DNA of 47,244 bases from Treponema sp. GTDB lineage: Bacteria; Spirochaetota; Spirochaetia; Treponematales; Breznakiellaceae. The position numbers and the translations under genes were made by a program. The notes beneath the pieces were generated by a model. It was not told the origin of the DNA. It did no database searches and was given only the letters and a program-made list of their open reading frames with translations. Positions within the stretch are counted from its first letter, which is position 1. Every line of letters starts with the position of its first letter. Positions 15,376 through 24,081 of this stretch are shown piece by piece. Location of the stretch: positions 1 through 47,244 of the forward strand of contig JAIRQF010000183.1 of NCBI GenBank assembly GCA_031256635.1, read 5' to 3'.

Positions 15376-16707
15376 ATGAATATTAAAAAAAAACGTATAT
15401 TTGTATGTTTGATAATCGCCATAACGCTCATTTTTTCTTCCTGTTCAAGAATGGGTTACGGCGTTTTATTATGGTCAACAGATAATCCTCCGATTGACTC
15501 CGGCACGATTCTTCCTGTTTATATAAAATCCAATATCGAAAAAAAATGGGTAGTCGGCGTTCCGGAAAATGTAAGCGCTGACAAGAATTTTAAACTTGAA
15601 ATACCGCTCGCTCAGTTTGAATTTGTTGGAAGCAGAAAAAAAGCGGCGCAATGGGCGCAGGAATTCGCCCCTTACGCGATGGCATATGCTGAAAATCTTC
15701 AGGACAGGCTTCCAATCCGTAACTCCCCCGACAATAACTCTCAGCAGGTTTACCGCTTAAGGCTTGGAGAAGTAATTAAAATACTCAGTCTTGTAAAGGG
15801 AGTGCCGCCAATCAGTACGACAGGCGATCCGCTGCCCGGCGCATGGTACAGGGTTATGACAAACGACGGAGTTACCGGTTATTGTTTTTCATACAGACTT
15901 AGAATATTCAATCAAAATGATAAATCTGTTCAAAACGCTAATATCAGGGGAAGCGAACCGGATCCGGAACTTGATGGTGTTTTATCAAAAACATGGTCAT
16001 CAGAATCCTACCTTCAGATGATTAACTCCCGCAGAATAAATATTCAGGAGATGGAAAAAAATTACCGTTTCGATCCGGGTTATGAAACAGGCATCGCAAG
16101 AATAATACTCCCGGATATTGAAAGACAGTTTACATACGAGAGAATTATCCCGGACGGAGAGCGCGCGTGGATTTTTGAAGGCGCGAATCTTCAGATGGTT
16201 TTGCGTAATAATAATACGCTTGCGGTGCAGTTTTCAGACGGAGACACAAGACGGACAATTATTTTTAACGCGCTTTCAAATTCCATAGATGACATTATTC
16301 TTCAGGAAGAGGCAAGGCGTGAAAATCAATATATGGATATTTACAATCTGGGGCCTGTATTTACAAGTTTAAATTACGGAACAATCACATTCCTGCAAAC
16401 AGGGGACTTTGTATGGACAGGTTTCACTCTTCTGGTTCCTCAGTTGATTCCCTATCAGGCAAACGGCACAGGGCGCGTATCTATGAATATATTCATTGCC
16501 TCTTCTTTGGAAGGCAGCAACACAGGAGCGTTCTCAATGCAATTCGCCGATGTAAGCGCCAATAATACCATTTATTTTACATATGTTCTGGATGATCAGG
16601 GGCTACGCCTTGAGGTTGTACCCGCTTTTGCCATTGAAAATAATATCGTTACAAGACGGGTTGCATCGCCTACTGTTCTGTATTTTTACAGAGATTCGCC
16701 TTACTGA
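15376..16707 (+). CDS. Lipoprotein with bacterial SH3-like domain
   Basis: A basic N-terminus, a hydrophobic segment and the lipobox 'FSSC' (Cys about residue 23) mark a lipoprotein. Residues about 105-178 look like a bacterial SH3 domain ('DRLPIRNSPDNNSQQVYRLR', 'GEVIKIL', 'WYRVMTNDGVTGYCFSYRL'), a module often used for cell-wall binding. The remaining C-terminal half is beta-rich and unassigned ('GTITFLQTGDFVWTG', 'NNTIYFTYVLD'). It would sit on a periplasmic face of the envelope. The ABC-F gene begins 2 nt after its stop, so they share an mRNA. I think this is a conserved Treponema family of unknown function. Confidence 0.75.
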   Translation: MNIKKKRIFVCLIIAITLIFSSCSRMGYGVLLWSTDNPPIDSGTILPVYIKSNIEKKWVVGVPENVSADKNFKLEIPLAQFEFVGSRKKAAQWAQEFAPYAMAYAENLQDRLPIRNSPDNNSQQVYRLRLGEVIKILSLVKGVPPISTTGDPLPGAWYRVMTNDGVTGYCFSYRLRIFNQNDKSVQNANIRGSEPDPELDGVLSKTWSSESYLQMINSRRINIQEMEKNYRFDPGYETGIARIILPDIERQFTYERIIPDGERAWIFEGANLQMVLRNNNTLAVQFSDGDTRRTIIFNALSNSIDDIILQEEARRENQYMDIYNLGPVFTSLNYGTITFLQTGDFVWTGFTLLVPQLIPYQANGTGRVSMNIFIASSLEGSNTGAFSMQFADVSANNTIYFTYVLDDQGLRLEVVPAFAIENNIVTRRVASPTVLYFYRDSPY

Positions 16708-16709
16708 CC

Positions 16710-18671
16710 ATGTCATTTGTACAATTTTCAAGGATAAGTTTAAGCTTCGCTGCCAGAGATTTACTGAAGGATGTTTCGCTGCGCCTGGCCGCTGGTTCGC
16801 GTTCCTGTTTAACAGGAGCAAACGGCAGCGGCAAGTCGACATTAATGAAAATAATCGCGGGTAAAATAAACGCTGATTCCGGTGATCGTTCCGTACAAAA
16901 GGATACACGCGTATCCTATCTTCCGCAGTCAGGAATTGTACACTTCGGAAAAAGCCTGCGCGACGAGGCGGAAACCGCGTTTAGCTTTGTCCATAATTTG
17001 ATTGAGCGCATGGACAAAGCGGGATCTTTACTTGAAAAAGCAAAATCAGACGGCTTGCAAACTCAAGTCTTACTGGAAGAGCATCACAGCTTGCAGGAAA
17101 AAATAGAAGAGTCAGGCTACTATAGGCGCGAAGGTGAAATATCGTCAGTTCTTTCAGGACTTGGCTTTTCCAAAAATGATATCAATCGTGACTGTTCTGA
17201 ATTTTCAGGCGGCTGGCAGATGCGTATCGCTCTTGCCAAAGCGCTCCTTGAAAAACCGGATATTCTTCTTCTTGATGAACCGACAAATTACCTCGATATT
17301 GAAGCAAGAGCGTGGCTTGAACAATGGCTGAATGATTTTCCCGGAGGATACCTTTTGGTTTCACACGACAGGTATTTTCTTGATGTCAGCGTAAACGAAG
17401 TATATGAGCTTTTTAACGGAAACTTAAAGCGCTACGCGGGCAACTACAGCGCATACGAAAAAACACGCAAGATTGAACTTGAAGGTCTTTTAAAACGGCA
17501 CGCGGAACAGCAGGAAGAAATCGTAAAAACAGAAGCCCTTATCCGCCGTTTCCGTTACAAGGCAAGCAAAGCCGCGTTCGCTCAGGAATTAATAAAGCGC
17601 CTTGAAAAAATGGAACGCATCGAAATACCTGAATCTTTCAAAAAAATTAACATTAACTTTCCGCCTCCGCCTCATTCGGGAAATATCGCGCTGACTCTTG
17701 AAGGCATCACAAAAAGTTACGGAAACCGGCATGTTCTTTCGGACTTCGGCCTTTGCCTTGACGCCCGTGAGCGCCTTGTTGTAGCAGGTCCCAACGGAGC
17801 TGGTAAATCCACTCTCTTAAGGATTATCGCGGGCGCTGACAATGATTTTTCAGGTAGCGTAAAATACGGTACAGGAATAAAGACAGGCTACTTTTCCCAG
17901 GACGCCTCAGAAGCCATGGACAGCCAGAAAACAGTTCTTGAGTTTATGGAAGAAGAATCCCCATTCGCTTTAATTCCAAAGTTACGCGACATGCTCGGCG
18001 CGTTTTTATTCCGCGGCGACGATGTTTACAAAAACGTTTCAGTGCTGTCAGGAGGCGAGAAAAGCCGCCTTGCCCTTTTAAAAATGTTTCTTAAACCGAT
18101 GAATCTGCTTATCCTGGATGAGCCTACAAATCATCTTGATCTATATTCCAAGGATATATTACTTGACGCACTAAATAAATTCGCAGGTACAATCATCTTT
18201 GTCTCCCATGACCGCTCCTTTATGGAAGATCTGTCTACCAAAACCCTGGAACTGACTGTGGGAAGCGGTTTATCTCCTGCTAACGCGAAATTATTTTACG
18301 GAAATTATTCCTATTATCTGGAAAAAGTGAACAGCGGGGATTATGAAACAGCCAATATTGAATCGAATCTTCAACTTAGTGAAAATAGCAATGAGAAAAC
18401 AGAAATCAGCAATGAAGACAAAAGGGCTTTAAATAAACAAAAACAGGTAATAATTCGAAGGCTTGAAAAACAGGAAGCCGGGGTTTTACAAATACTGGAA
18501 GAACTTGAGAAAAAAAAGGCCTATCTTGAAGTGGAACTTGCGCTTCCCGATGTTTATATGGACGGCGGAAAAACAAGGGAAGTTAAACGCAAACACTCTG
18601 AATGTATCAAAGCTATCGAGGCAAGGACTCATGAGTGGGAAGAGATAGCGGCGCAGATGGAAACCCGCTGA
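16710..18671 (+). CDS. ABC-F family ATPase (Uup/YheS-like)
   Basis: Two ABC modules lie in one soluble chain without membrane segments. The first has Walker A GANGSGKST (37-45), signature 'FSGGWQMR', and Walker B 'LLLDEPTNYLD'. The second has GPNGAGKST, 'LSGGEKSR' and 'LLILDEPTNHLD', each followed by 'SHDR'. Between the modules is the charged linker typical of ABC-F proteins. The C-terminal 90 residues are a Lys/Glu-rich coiled coil, as in Uup/YheS. ABC-F proteins act on the ribosome in translation quality control or antibiotic protection; which role applies here cannot be told from sequence alone. Confidence 0.93.
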   Translation: MSFVQFSRISLSFAARDLLKDVSLRLAAGSRSCLTGANGSGKSTLMKIIAGKINADSGDRSVQKDTRVSYLPQSGIVHFGKSLRDEAETAFSFVHNLIERMDKAGSLLEKAKSDGLQTQVLLEEHHSLQEKIEESGYYRREGEISSVLSGLGFSKNDINRDCSEFSGGWQMRIALAKALLEKPDILLLDEPTNYLDIEARAWLEQWLNDFPGGYLLVSHDRYFLDVSVNEVYELFNGNLKRYAGNYSAYEKTRKIELEGLLKRHAEQQEEIVKTEALIRRFRYKASKAAFAQELIKRLEKMERIEIPESFKKININFPPPPHSGNIALTLEGITKSYGNRHVLSDFGLCLDARERLVVAGPNGAGKSTLLRIIAGADNDFSGSVKYGTGIKTGYFSQDASEAMDSQKTVLEFMEEESPFALIPKLRDMLGAFLFRGDDVYKNVSVLSGGEKSRLALLKMFLKPMNLLILDEPTNHLDLYSKDILLDALNKFAGTIIFVSHDRSFMEDLSTKTLELTVGSGLSPANAKLFYGNYSYYLEKVNSGDYETANIESNLQLSENSNEKTEISNEDKRALNKQKQVIIRRLEKQEAGVLQILEELEKKKAYLEVELALPDVYMDGGKTREVKRKHSECIKAIEARTHEWEEIAAQMETR

Positions 18672-18728
18672 ATATCTTTATATGAATATTGATATTGTCT
18701 GAGTCAATGTACTGCAGAAAATATAATG

Positions 18729-18780
18729 GCAGCTGTTTACGGAGAACCCCGGTAAATGCTCACTATTGATAAAACCATTC
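18729..18780 (+). pseudogene. Relic of a galE copy
   Basis: GCAGCTGTTTACGGAGAACC (18729-18748) matches galE at 19896-19915 in 19 of 20 bases, coding AAVYGEP in both. After a gap differing by 3 nt, CTATTGAT plus an A-rich run (18763-18775) matches galE 19927-19940. Similarity fades on both sides. It looks like the remains of a duplicated or replaced galE about 1.2 kb upstream of the intact gene. Confidence 0.45.
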
Positions 18781-18794
18781 AATCTGATTATAAT
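18766..18794 (+). promoter_or_regulatory. Promoter upstream of the DUF3782 gene
   Basis: TTGATA (18766-18771), a 17-nt spacer and TATAAT (18789-18794) make a strong sigma70-type promoter. It gives a leader of about 110 nt before the start at 18909. Its -35 lies within the galE relic. Confidence 0.6.
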
Positions 18795-18908
18795 AAGATA
18801 GTGGAATGATTGAGACTTTCAATTTTTTTCATATCAGCTTTTAACCTGCCCATTAGCCACAAAAACATGGCGCTTATGCGTTATTATTACTTCACAAAGG
18901 AGATTGAC

Positions 18909-19490
18909 ATGGAAACTGCGCAAACTATACCGGACTACCCAAGAGGCATCACATTCGAGCAGGTATGGACTGGGTTAATGGAAAACAGGGAAGGATTAAA
19001 AGAATTAAGGGAAGTTCAAAATGAAACTGCCATGCAAATAAAAGAAACCAATAAAAAGATGGGGGATTTATACAAAAGATTCGGTGAAATGGCAGAGCAT
19101 ATGGTTAAACCAAATATACATGAGCGTTTTAATGAACTGGGTTATCATTTCAGCTTTTCTTCTGACACCGCCAAGATTAAAGATGAAAAAGGTATAATTC
19201 TTGCGGAATTCGATACCTATCTGGAAGACAAAGATTATATAATAGCCATAGAAATAAAAACTAAACCTGATTTGGATGATATAGATGATCATTTAAAACG
19301 CTTACAAATTCTCCGAGAAGCGCGGGATAATATAAATGATCATCGAAAAATTCACGGAGGACTAGCAGGCGCGATTTTTAATTCGGATGTAAAAAGAAAA
19401 ACGATAAAAGCAGGTCTTTTCGTAATTGAACAAAGCGGCGATACGATGAAGATAACTGTTCCGCAGGGATTTGTACCAAGAGAGTGGTAA
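18909..19490 (+). CDS. DUF3782-like protein with PD-(D/E)xK-type core
   Basis: The start is ATG 18909 (METAQT), chosen for AAAGGAG 6-7 nt upstream; the open frame reaches back to 18810 without a ribosome site. The 193-residue protein has a helical, probably coiled-coil N-terminal half (about 20-75, 'GLKELREVQNETAMQIKETNKKM'). A nuclease-like core follows with Asp in 'AEFDTYL' and 'AIEIKTK' (about 100-125), the spacing expected for a PD-(D/E)xK fold. This architecture is frequent in Treponema and cyanobacteria as DUF3782 and has no assigned role. It stands alone between a promoter and galE. Confidence 0.7.
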   Translation: METAQTIPDYPRGITFEQVWTGLMENREGLKELREVQNETAMQIKETNKKMGDLYKRFGEMAEHMVKPNIHERFNELGYHFSFSSDTAKIKDEKGIILAEFDTYLEDKDYIIAIEIKTKPDLDDIDDHLKRLQILREARDNINDHRKIHGGLAGAIFNSDVKRKTIKAGLFVIEQSGDTMKITVPQGFVPREW

Positions 19491-19520
19491 TTACCTGAAT
19501 TAATTTGCTATAATATTCCC

Positions 19521-20516
19521 ATGAATATTTTAATCATCGGCGGAGCGGGTTATATCGGCAGCCATGTGACAAGGGAATTGCTTGATAACGGGTACAATTG
19601 TGTCGTTTTTGACAATCTTTCTTCTGGGCTTCGCGAAAATCTTTTTAAAGAAGCCTCCTTTATTCACGGCGACATTCATGACTACCCTTCTCTTGTTAGC
19701 GCAATGAAATTGGGTACCATGTTACCCGATTCTAATAGCCAGTTTGACGCGCTCATTCATCTTGCGGCGTCCAAAGCTGCGGGCGAGTCAATGTTAAAAC
19801 CGGAAAAATATTCGCATAACAATATCGCAGGGACAATTAATATATTAAATGCCGCATGTGAAACGGGCGTTAGAAACATAGTTTTTTCTTCAAGCGCGGC
19901 TGTTTACGGAGAACCGCAATACACGCCTATTGATGAAAAACATCCGGTAATACCTGAAAATTTTTACGGTTTTACAAAGATTGAAATAGAGCGTATTTTA
20001 GGCTGGTACGACAAATTAAAAAATATCCGTTACGCGTGCCTTCGCTATTTTAACGCCGCAGGTTATGATGTAAAGGGGCGCATCACTGGATTGGAACAAA
20101 ATCCGGCGAATCTGTTCCCTATTATTATGGAGACTGCCTGCGGCGTCAGAAAGGAAATGTCTGTCTTTGGAAATGATTACGATACTCCTGACGGCACTTG
20201 TATACGCGATTATATTCATGTAAACGACCTTGCCTCAGGACATTCCATGGCTCTTGACTATATAACAAAAAATAATAAAAGTATCACGGTTAACCTTGGA
20301 AGCGGGAACGGGTTCTCTGTTAATCAGGTGCTTGAAGCTTCCGGAAAAATTATAAATAAACCAATACCGGCAAAAATAACCGGAAGACGAAGCGGAGACC
20401 CTGCAAAACTTACCGCTTCCTGCGCTCTTGCTTTTGAACTGCTTGGCTGGAAAGCGAAACATTCGGATTTGGAAACATTGATTAAAACAAGCTGGAACGC
20501 GTATAAAAATAAATAA
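19521..20516 (+). CDS. galE: UDP-glucose 4-epimerase
   Basis: This extended SDR enzyme interconverts UDP-glucose and UDP-galactose for surface polysaccharide and galactose use. The NAD-binding motif GGAGYIGSH is at 7-15, the SSSAAVYGEP segment near 125-134, and the catalytic 'YGFTK' (YxxxK) near 149-153. The C-terminus has 'NLGSGNGFSV' and 'RRSGDPAKL', typical of GalE. The 331-residue length is normal. No ribosome site precedes the ATG; TGCTATAAT ends 6 nt before it, so the mRNA may be leaderless. The M20 peptidase gene follows 14 nt later. Confidence 0.93.
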   Translation: MNILIIGGAGYIGSHVTRELLDNGYNCVVFDNLSSGLRENLFKEASFIHGDIHDYPSLVSAMKLGTMLPDSNSQFDALIHLAASKAAGESMLKPEKYSHNNIAGTINILNAACETGVRNIVFSSSAAVYGEPQYTPIDEKHPVIPENFYGFTKIEIERILGWYDKLKNIRYACLRYFNAAGYDVKGRITGLEQNPANLFPIIMETACGVRKEMSVFGNDYDTPDGTCIRDYIHVNDLASGHSMALDYITKNNKSITVNLGSGNGFSVNQVLEASGKIINKPIPAKITGRRSGDPAKLTASCALAFELLGWKAKHSDLETLIKTSWNAYKNK

Positions 20517-20530
20517 AAAAGGAAATTATC

Positions 20531-21772
20531 ATGAAAGAAAAAATTTTTGGCTGGCTGGATAAATCAACAGAAATTATTATCGATCTGGAGACAGGCCTTA
20601 CAAAGCATCCTGCCGTATCGCCGGAATCAGGCGGAGAAGGAGAACTGGATAAATGCCTATTCCTTCAGGATTGGCTGCGTTCACACGGCATCACGCAGAT
20701 TGAAAGATATGACGCGCCTGATAAAAGAGCAAAAGGCGGCATTCGTCCCAGCCTTGTCGCAACCATTGAAGGAAATAATAATGATAACCGTCTTTGGGTG
20801 CTCAGCCATATGGATATTGTTCCGCCCGGAGAGGATAAGTTATGGCAAAGCGATCCGTGGACTTGCGTAAAAACTGATTCTCCCAAAGGAATAAAATTAA
20901 CAGGGCGCGGAGTTGAAGACAATCAGCAGGGAATAGTATCATCTGTTCTGGCATCATTGGCTTTTAAGGAATTGGGAATAAAACCTGAACGTACCATTAA
21001 ATTGCTGTTTGCTTCAGATGAAGAGGTAGGATCTGTATACGGCATTGAATGGCTTGTAAAAAATCACAGTGAACTTTTTAAAAAGAGCGATATGGTTCTT
21101 GTTCCCGACGGCGGTGATATTAAGGGAGAGTATATTGAAATAGCCGAAAAAAACATTATATGGATGCGCCTTGCGACAAGCGGAAAACAGGCTCACGCTT
21201 CGATGCCTGATCTGGGAGCAAACGCATTTATCGCGGGCTCCGATCTTGCTGTCCGTCTTTACAATGAACTGTCTTCCAAATTCGGCGAAAGAGATCCGCT
21301 TTTTGATCCTGACTACTCTACTTTTCAGCCTACCAAAAAAGAAGCCAATGTCCCCAATATCAATACCATCCCGGGTGAAGATGTTTTTTATATGGACATG
21401 AGGGTTCTTCCCCGCTATTGTCCTGATGTTATTTTAACCGAAGTTGACAGAATAAAAACCGAAATCGAAAAAAAATATCGCGTAACAGTCAGTTACACCT
21501 TGTCTCAGAAAATGGTATCAAAACCGACTGATGTAAACGCACCCATTGTGCGTCTGCTGACCAAAGCCGCAGGCGAAGTTTACGGAGTAAAAACACATCC
21601 TGTCGGCATCGGAGGCGGCACAATGGCGGCAAGCCTTCGCAATATCGGAATAGACTGCGCAGTCTGGACAAAGACAGACGAAACTTTGCACCAGCCGAAT
21701 GAATACGTTCTTGTGGATAACATTATCGGAGACGCAAAAGTAATATCGTTACTCGCAATGAACATTGAATAA
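20531..21772 (+). CDS. M20-family metallopeptidase
   Basis: A cytoplasmic dizinc hydrolase of the ArgE/DapE/peptidase V type. Metal-site motifs are visible: 'LSHMDIVPPGE' (HxD), 'GRGVEDNQQG' (bridging Asp), 'FASDEEVGS' (catalytic and metal Glu), 'VPDGGD', and the C-terminal His in 'TDETLHQPNE'. The lid domain begins near 'RLATSGKQAHASMP'. Family members cleave dipeptides or acylated amino acids; the true substrate cannot be read from sequence. GGA lies before the ATG. The end overlaps the TTG start of the next gene. Confidence 0.88.
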   Translation: MKEKIFGWLDKSTEIIIDLETGLTKHPAVSPESGGEGELDKCLFLQDWLRSHGITQIERYDAPDKRAKGGIRPSLVATIEGNNNDNRLWVLSHMDIVPPGEDKLWQSDPWTCVKTDSPKGIKLTGRGVEDNQQGIVSSVLASLAFKELGIKPERTIKLLFASDEEVGSVYGIEWLVKNHSELFKKSDMVLVPDGGDIKGEYIEIAEKNIIWMRLATSGKQAHASMPDLGANAFIAGSDLAVRLYNELSSKFGERDPLFDPDYSTFQPTKKEANVPNINTIPGEDVFYMDMRVLPRYCPDVILTEVDRIKTEIEKKYRVTVSYTLSQKMVSKPTDVNAPIVRLLTKAAGEVYGVKTHPVGIGGGTMAASLRNIGIDCAVWTKTDETLHQPNEYVLVDNIIGDAKVISLLAMNIE

Positions 21773-23885
21773 AATTGACGGCGATCTGATAATTTCTTCT
21801 CTTTGTGAAGGCGGCGCCGTCGCCCAAAAACTTCCCTCATACGAACCAAGGCAGGCGCAGCTAGACCTTCTCCGTTTAATAATCCGAGGTTTTAACGAAG
21901 ACGCGCTTGTTATGGCGGAAGCGGGAACAGGCGTCGGAAAATCTTTCGCATACCTTCTTCCGGCAATTCATTTCGCTCTTGGCGGCGATAAAAAATCAGC
22001 TGACAAACCTGTTGTTATATCAACCGCAACCATTACGCTTCAGCAGCAGCTTTATGAAAAAGATATTCCTCTTGTCGCCTCCGGTATGGGGGATGTAAAA
22101 ATTAAATCTGTCATAATGAAAGGCAGGGGAAATTATCTGTGCCTCAGGAGGCTTAATGACACATTACAGGAGCCGCCGGTTTTTGATTTTGACTACGAAG
22201 AATTAAAGCGAATTACTATATGGTCGCGCACAACAAAAACAGGCGGAAAATCTGAACTTGATTTTATGCCCGCGGATTCTGTGTGGGGAAGCGTCTGTTC
22301 TGAATCTGATCTTTGTCTTGGCAATCACTGTCAGTGGAGAGAACAATGTTTTATTCTCTCTCTGCGCAAAGAGGCAAACAGCGCGCACATAATCGTTGTA
22401 AACCATCACCTGCTTTTCGCCGATTTAGCCGCGCGCTATCACGGCGCAGGTTATGAAAACGCGGTTATTCTTCCGCCTTTTTCACGGCTGATAATTGACG
22501 AAGCGCACACGATAGAAAACGCCGCCACTTCTTTTTTTTCTTCCGATTTCAGCCGCGCGGGATTATTCCGTCAGCTTGGAAGGCTCTACAATAAACGAAG
22601 GGCAAACCGGCATGGTCTGCTTGTCAGGTTATGCGCAATGCAGACCTTTAACGAGGATCCGCTTGAAAACCTTGCAGACGCCATTCAAAAAATCCGCTCA
22701 TCTGTGGAAGAACTTGATGACAGGGCCGTTCAAATGTGTAGCCTTGAAAATATATACAGGCTCTCTCCTTCCATTGACGAATCGTATCTGAAAAAATCGC
22801 TATTTCCCTGCTTAAAGAATCTTCGCCGCGATATTCAAAATTTGACAGGCATGATTCGCGATTTAATTGAAAATTTAAACGAAGAAAAAGCAGGTGATCC
22901 TGTAGTCTGGGAAATAAAAGCGATAATCAGGCGGCTTGAAAACGCGGCTGAGACCTGCGATGTATTCTGTAAATACCGCAAGCATGAAAATGATGTTCTG
23001 TGGATAGAGAAAATTAACAATTCAAAAAACTCAGGTCAAATGCGAAACTTTTCTGTTTTTACAAGAACGCCTCTTGATTTAGCGCCGATATTAAAAGACA
23101 GCGTCTTTTCACCTAACAAAACCGTTGTCTGCGTTTCTGCAACCCTTGCGATCAATGAAGATTTCTCATACTGGGCAGGCCGGTGCGGCATCAAAAGCAT
23201 TGAAGAACGTCCTGTACTGTCAGGCTGTTTTCCCTCTCCTTTCCCGTACTCCAACGCGGTTTTACTTGCCTCTCCTTCTGACGCGCCGCCACCTGATGAA
23301 GAAAGTTATCAGGAGTTTGTTGATAAAGCCTCAGGCCGGCTTGCCGCGATCTCGGGAGGTTCGGCGCTTGTTTTGTTCACGTCGTACCAGTCATTAACAA
23401 GCGCACACAGCGCGGCAAAAATGGAACTGGAGCCGCTTGGCATCCGTTGTTTAAAACAGGGAGACGATGACCGCACACGCCTTTTACAAAATTTTCTTAA
23501 CGATGAAAGTTCCTGCCTTTTCGCCACAGATTCTTTCTGGGAAGGAGTTGACGCTCCGGGAGACACACTGCGTCTTGTAATTATCTGCCGCCTGCCTTTC
23601 CGTACCCCTGGCGACCCAATACTTGAAGCGCGCCGTGAAGCAATAGAAAAAAGAGGCGGAAATCCGTTTTTGGAGCTTTCTCTTCCGCAGGCTGTTATGA
23701 AGTTCAAGCAGGGGTTCGGACGGCTTATGCGTAGAAGCGCCGACAGGGGAGTTGTCGCTGTTCTTGACAGCCGTCTTTTAAAAAAAAGTTACGGCCAGTT
23801 ATTTATTAATTCCCTTCCTGAAACCAAAACCAGTTTTACATCATTAGACAACATATTGAATGATATGGAAAATTTCCTTTACTGA
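21765..23885 (+). CDS. DinG/XPD-family iron-sulphur DNA helicase
   Basis: An SF2 5'-3' helicase of the DinG/YoaA/XPD group. Walker A 'AGTGVGKS' is at 53-60 and DEAH at 245-248. Cys126, Cys184, Cys189 and Cys195 have the spacing (C-x4-C-x5-C after a distant first Cys) of E. coli DinG, so a 4Fe-4S cluster is likely; an extra Cys178 lies nearby. The C-terminal helicase half has 'ALVLFTSYQSL', 'DSFWEGVDAPGD' and 'QGFGRLMRRSADRG'. The start is TTG 21765, overlapping the M20 gene by 8 nt; no better start is seen. It resolves structures such as R-loops or G4 in known relatives. A hairpin repeat begins 6 nt after its stop. Confidence 0.9.
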   Translation: MNKIDGDLIISSLCEGGAVAQKLPSYEPRQAQLDLLRLIIRGFNEDALVMAEAGTGVGKSFAYLLPAIHFALGGDKKSADKPVVISTATITLQQQLYEKDIPLVASGMGDVKIKSVIMKGRGNYLCLRRLNDTLQEPPVFDFDYEELKRITIWSRTTKTGGKSELDFMPADSVWGSVCSESDLCLGNHCQWREQCFILSLRKEANSAHIIVVNHHLLFADLAARYHGAGYENAVILPPFSRLIIDEAHTIENAATSFFSSDFSRAGLFRQLGRLYNKRRANRHGLLVRLCAMQTFNEDPLENLADAIQKIRSSVEELDDRAVQMCSLENIYRLSPSIDESYLKKSLFPCLKNLRRDIQNLTGMIRDLIENLNEEKAGDPVVWEIKAIIRRLENAAETCDVFCKYRKHENDVLWIEKINNSKNSGQMRNFSVFTRTPLDLAPILKDSVFSPNKTVVCVSATLAINEDFSYWAGRCGIKSIEERPVLSGCFPSPFPYSNAVLLASPSDAPPPDEESYQEFVDKASGRLAAISGGSALVLFTSYQSLTSAHSAAKMELEPLGIRCLKQGDDDRTRLLQNFLNDESSCLFATDSFWEGVDAPGDTLRLVIICRLPFRTPGDPILEARREAIEKRGGNPFLELSLPQAVMKFKQGFGRLMRRSADRGVVAVLDSRLLKKSYGQLFINSLPETKTSFTSLDNILNDMENFLY

Positions 23886-23890
23886 TAAAG

Positions 23891-23920
23891 GCTCTTGCAA
23901 AACTTCAGTTTTGTAAGAGC
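23891..23920. repeat. Hairpin repeat, AAACT/AGTTT family, copy 3
   Basis: GCTCTT-g-CAAAACT pairs with AGTTTTG-t-AAGAGC around a two-base loop, with the g/t pair as a wobble, giving a 14-pair stem. It lies directly after the helicase stop and might also help end transcription, though no T run follows. Confidence 0.65.
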
Positions 23921-23967
23921 TTCCTCTAAATACCGCAGTTTTGCAGGGCGTTAGCCCGAAAAACTGC

Positions 23968-24007
23968 TTAGCCGCAGCAAAACTAACCGAGTTTTGTAAG
24001 CGGCTAA
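23968..24007. repeat. Hairpin repeat, AAACT/AGTTT family, copy 4
   Basis: The outer arms TTAGCCGC (23968-23975) and GCGGCTAA (24000-24007) pair exactly, and the inner arms CAAAACT (23978-23984) and AGTTTTG (23990-23996) pair exactly. The loop is AACCG, as in the partial copy at 9724-9750. Confidence 0.65.
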
Positions 24008-24033
24008 TGATTATAGAATTTAGCTCTCAGGTA

Positions 24034-24062
24034 TTGAACTATGTACATAAAAAGAATACATT
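24034..24062 (+). promoter_or_regulatory. Candidate promoter of the TonB operon
   Basis: TTGAAC (24034-24039), a 17-nt spacer and TACATT (24057-24062) stand 20 nt before the receptor start. No Fur-box-like 19-bp palindrome was recognised here. Confidence 0.4.
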
Positions 24063-24081
24063 AATAGTATAGGAATAAAAA

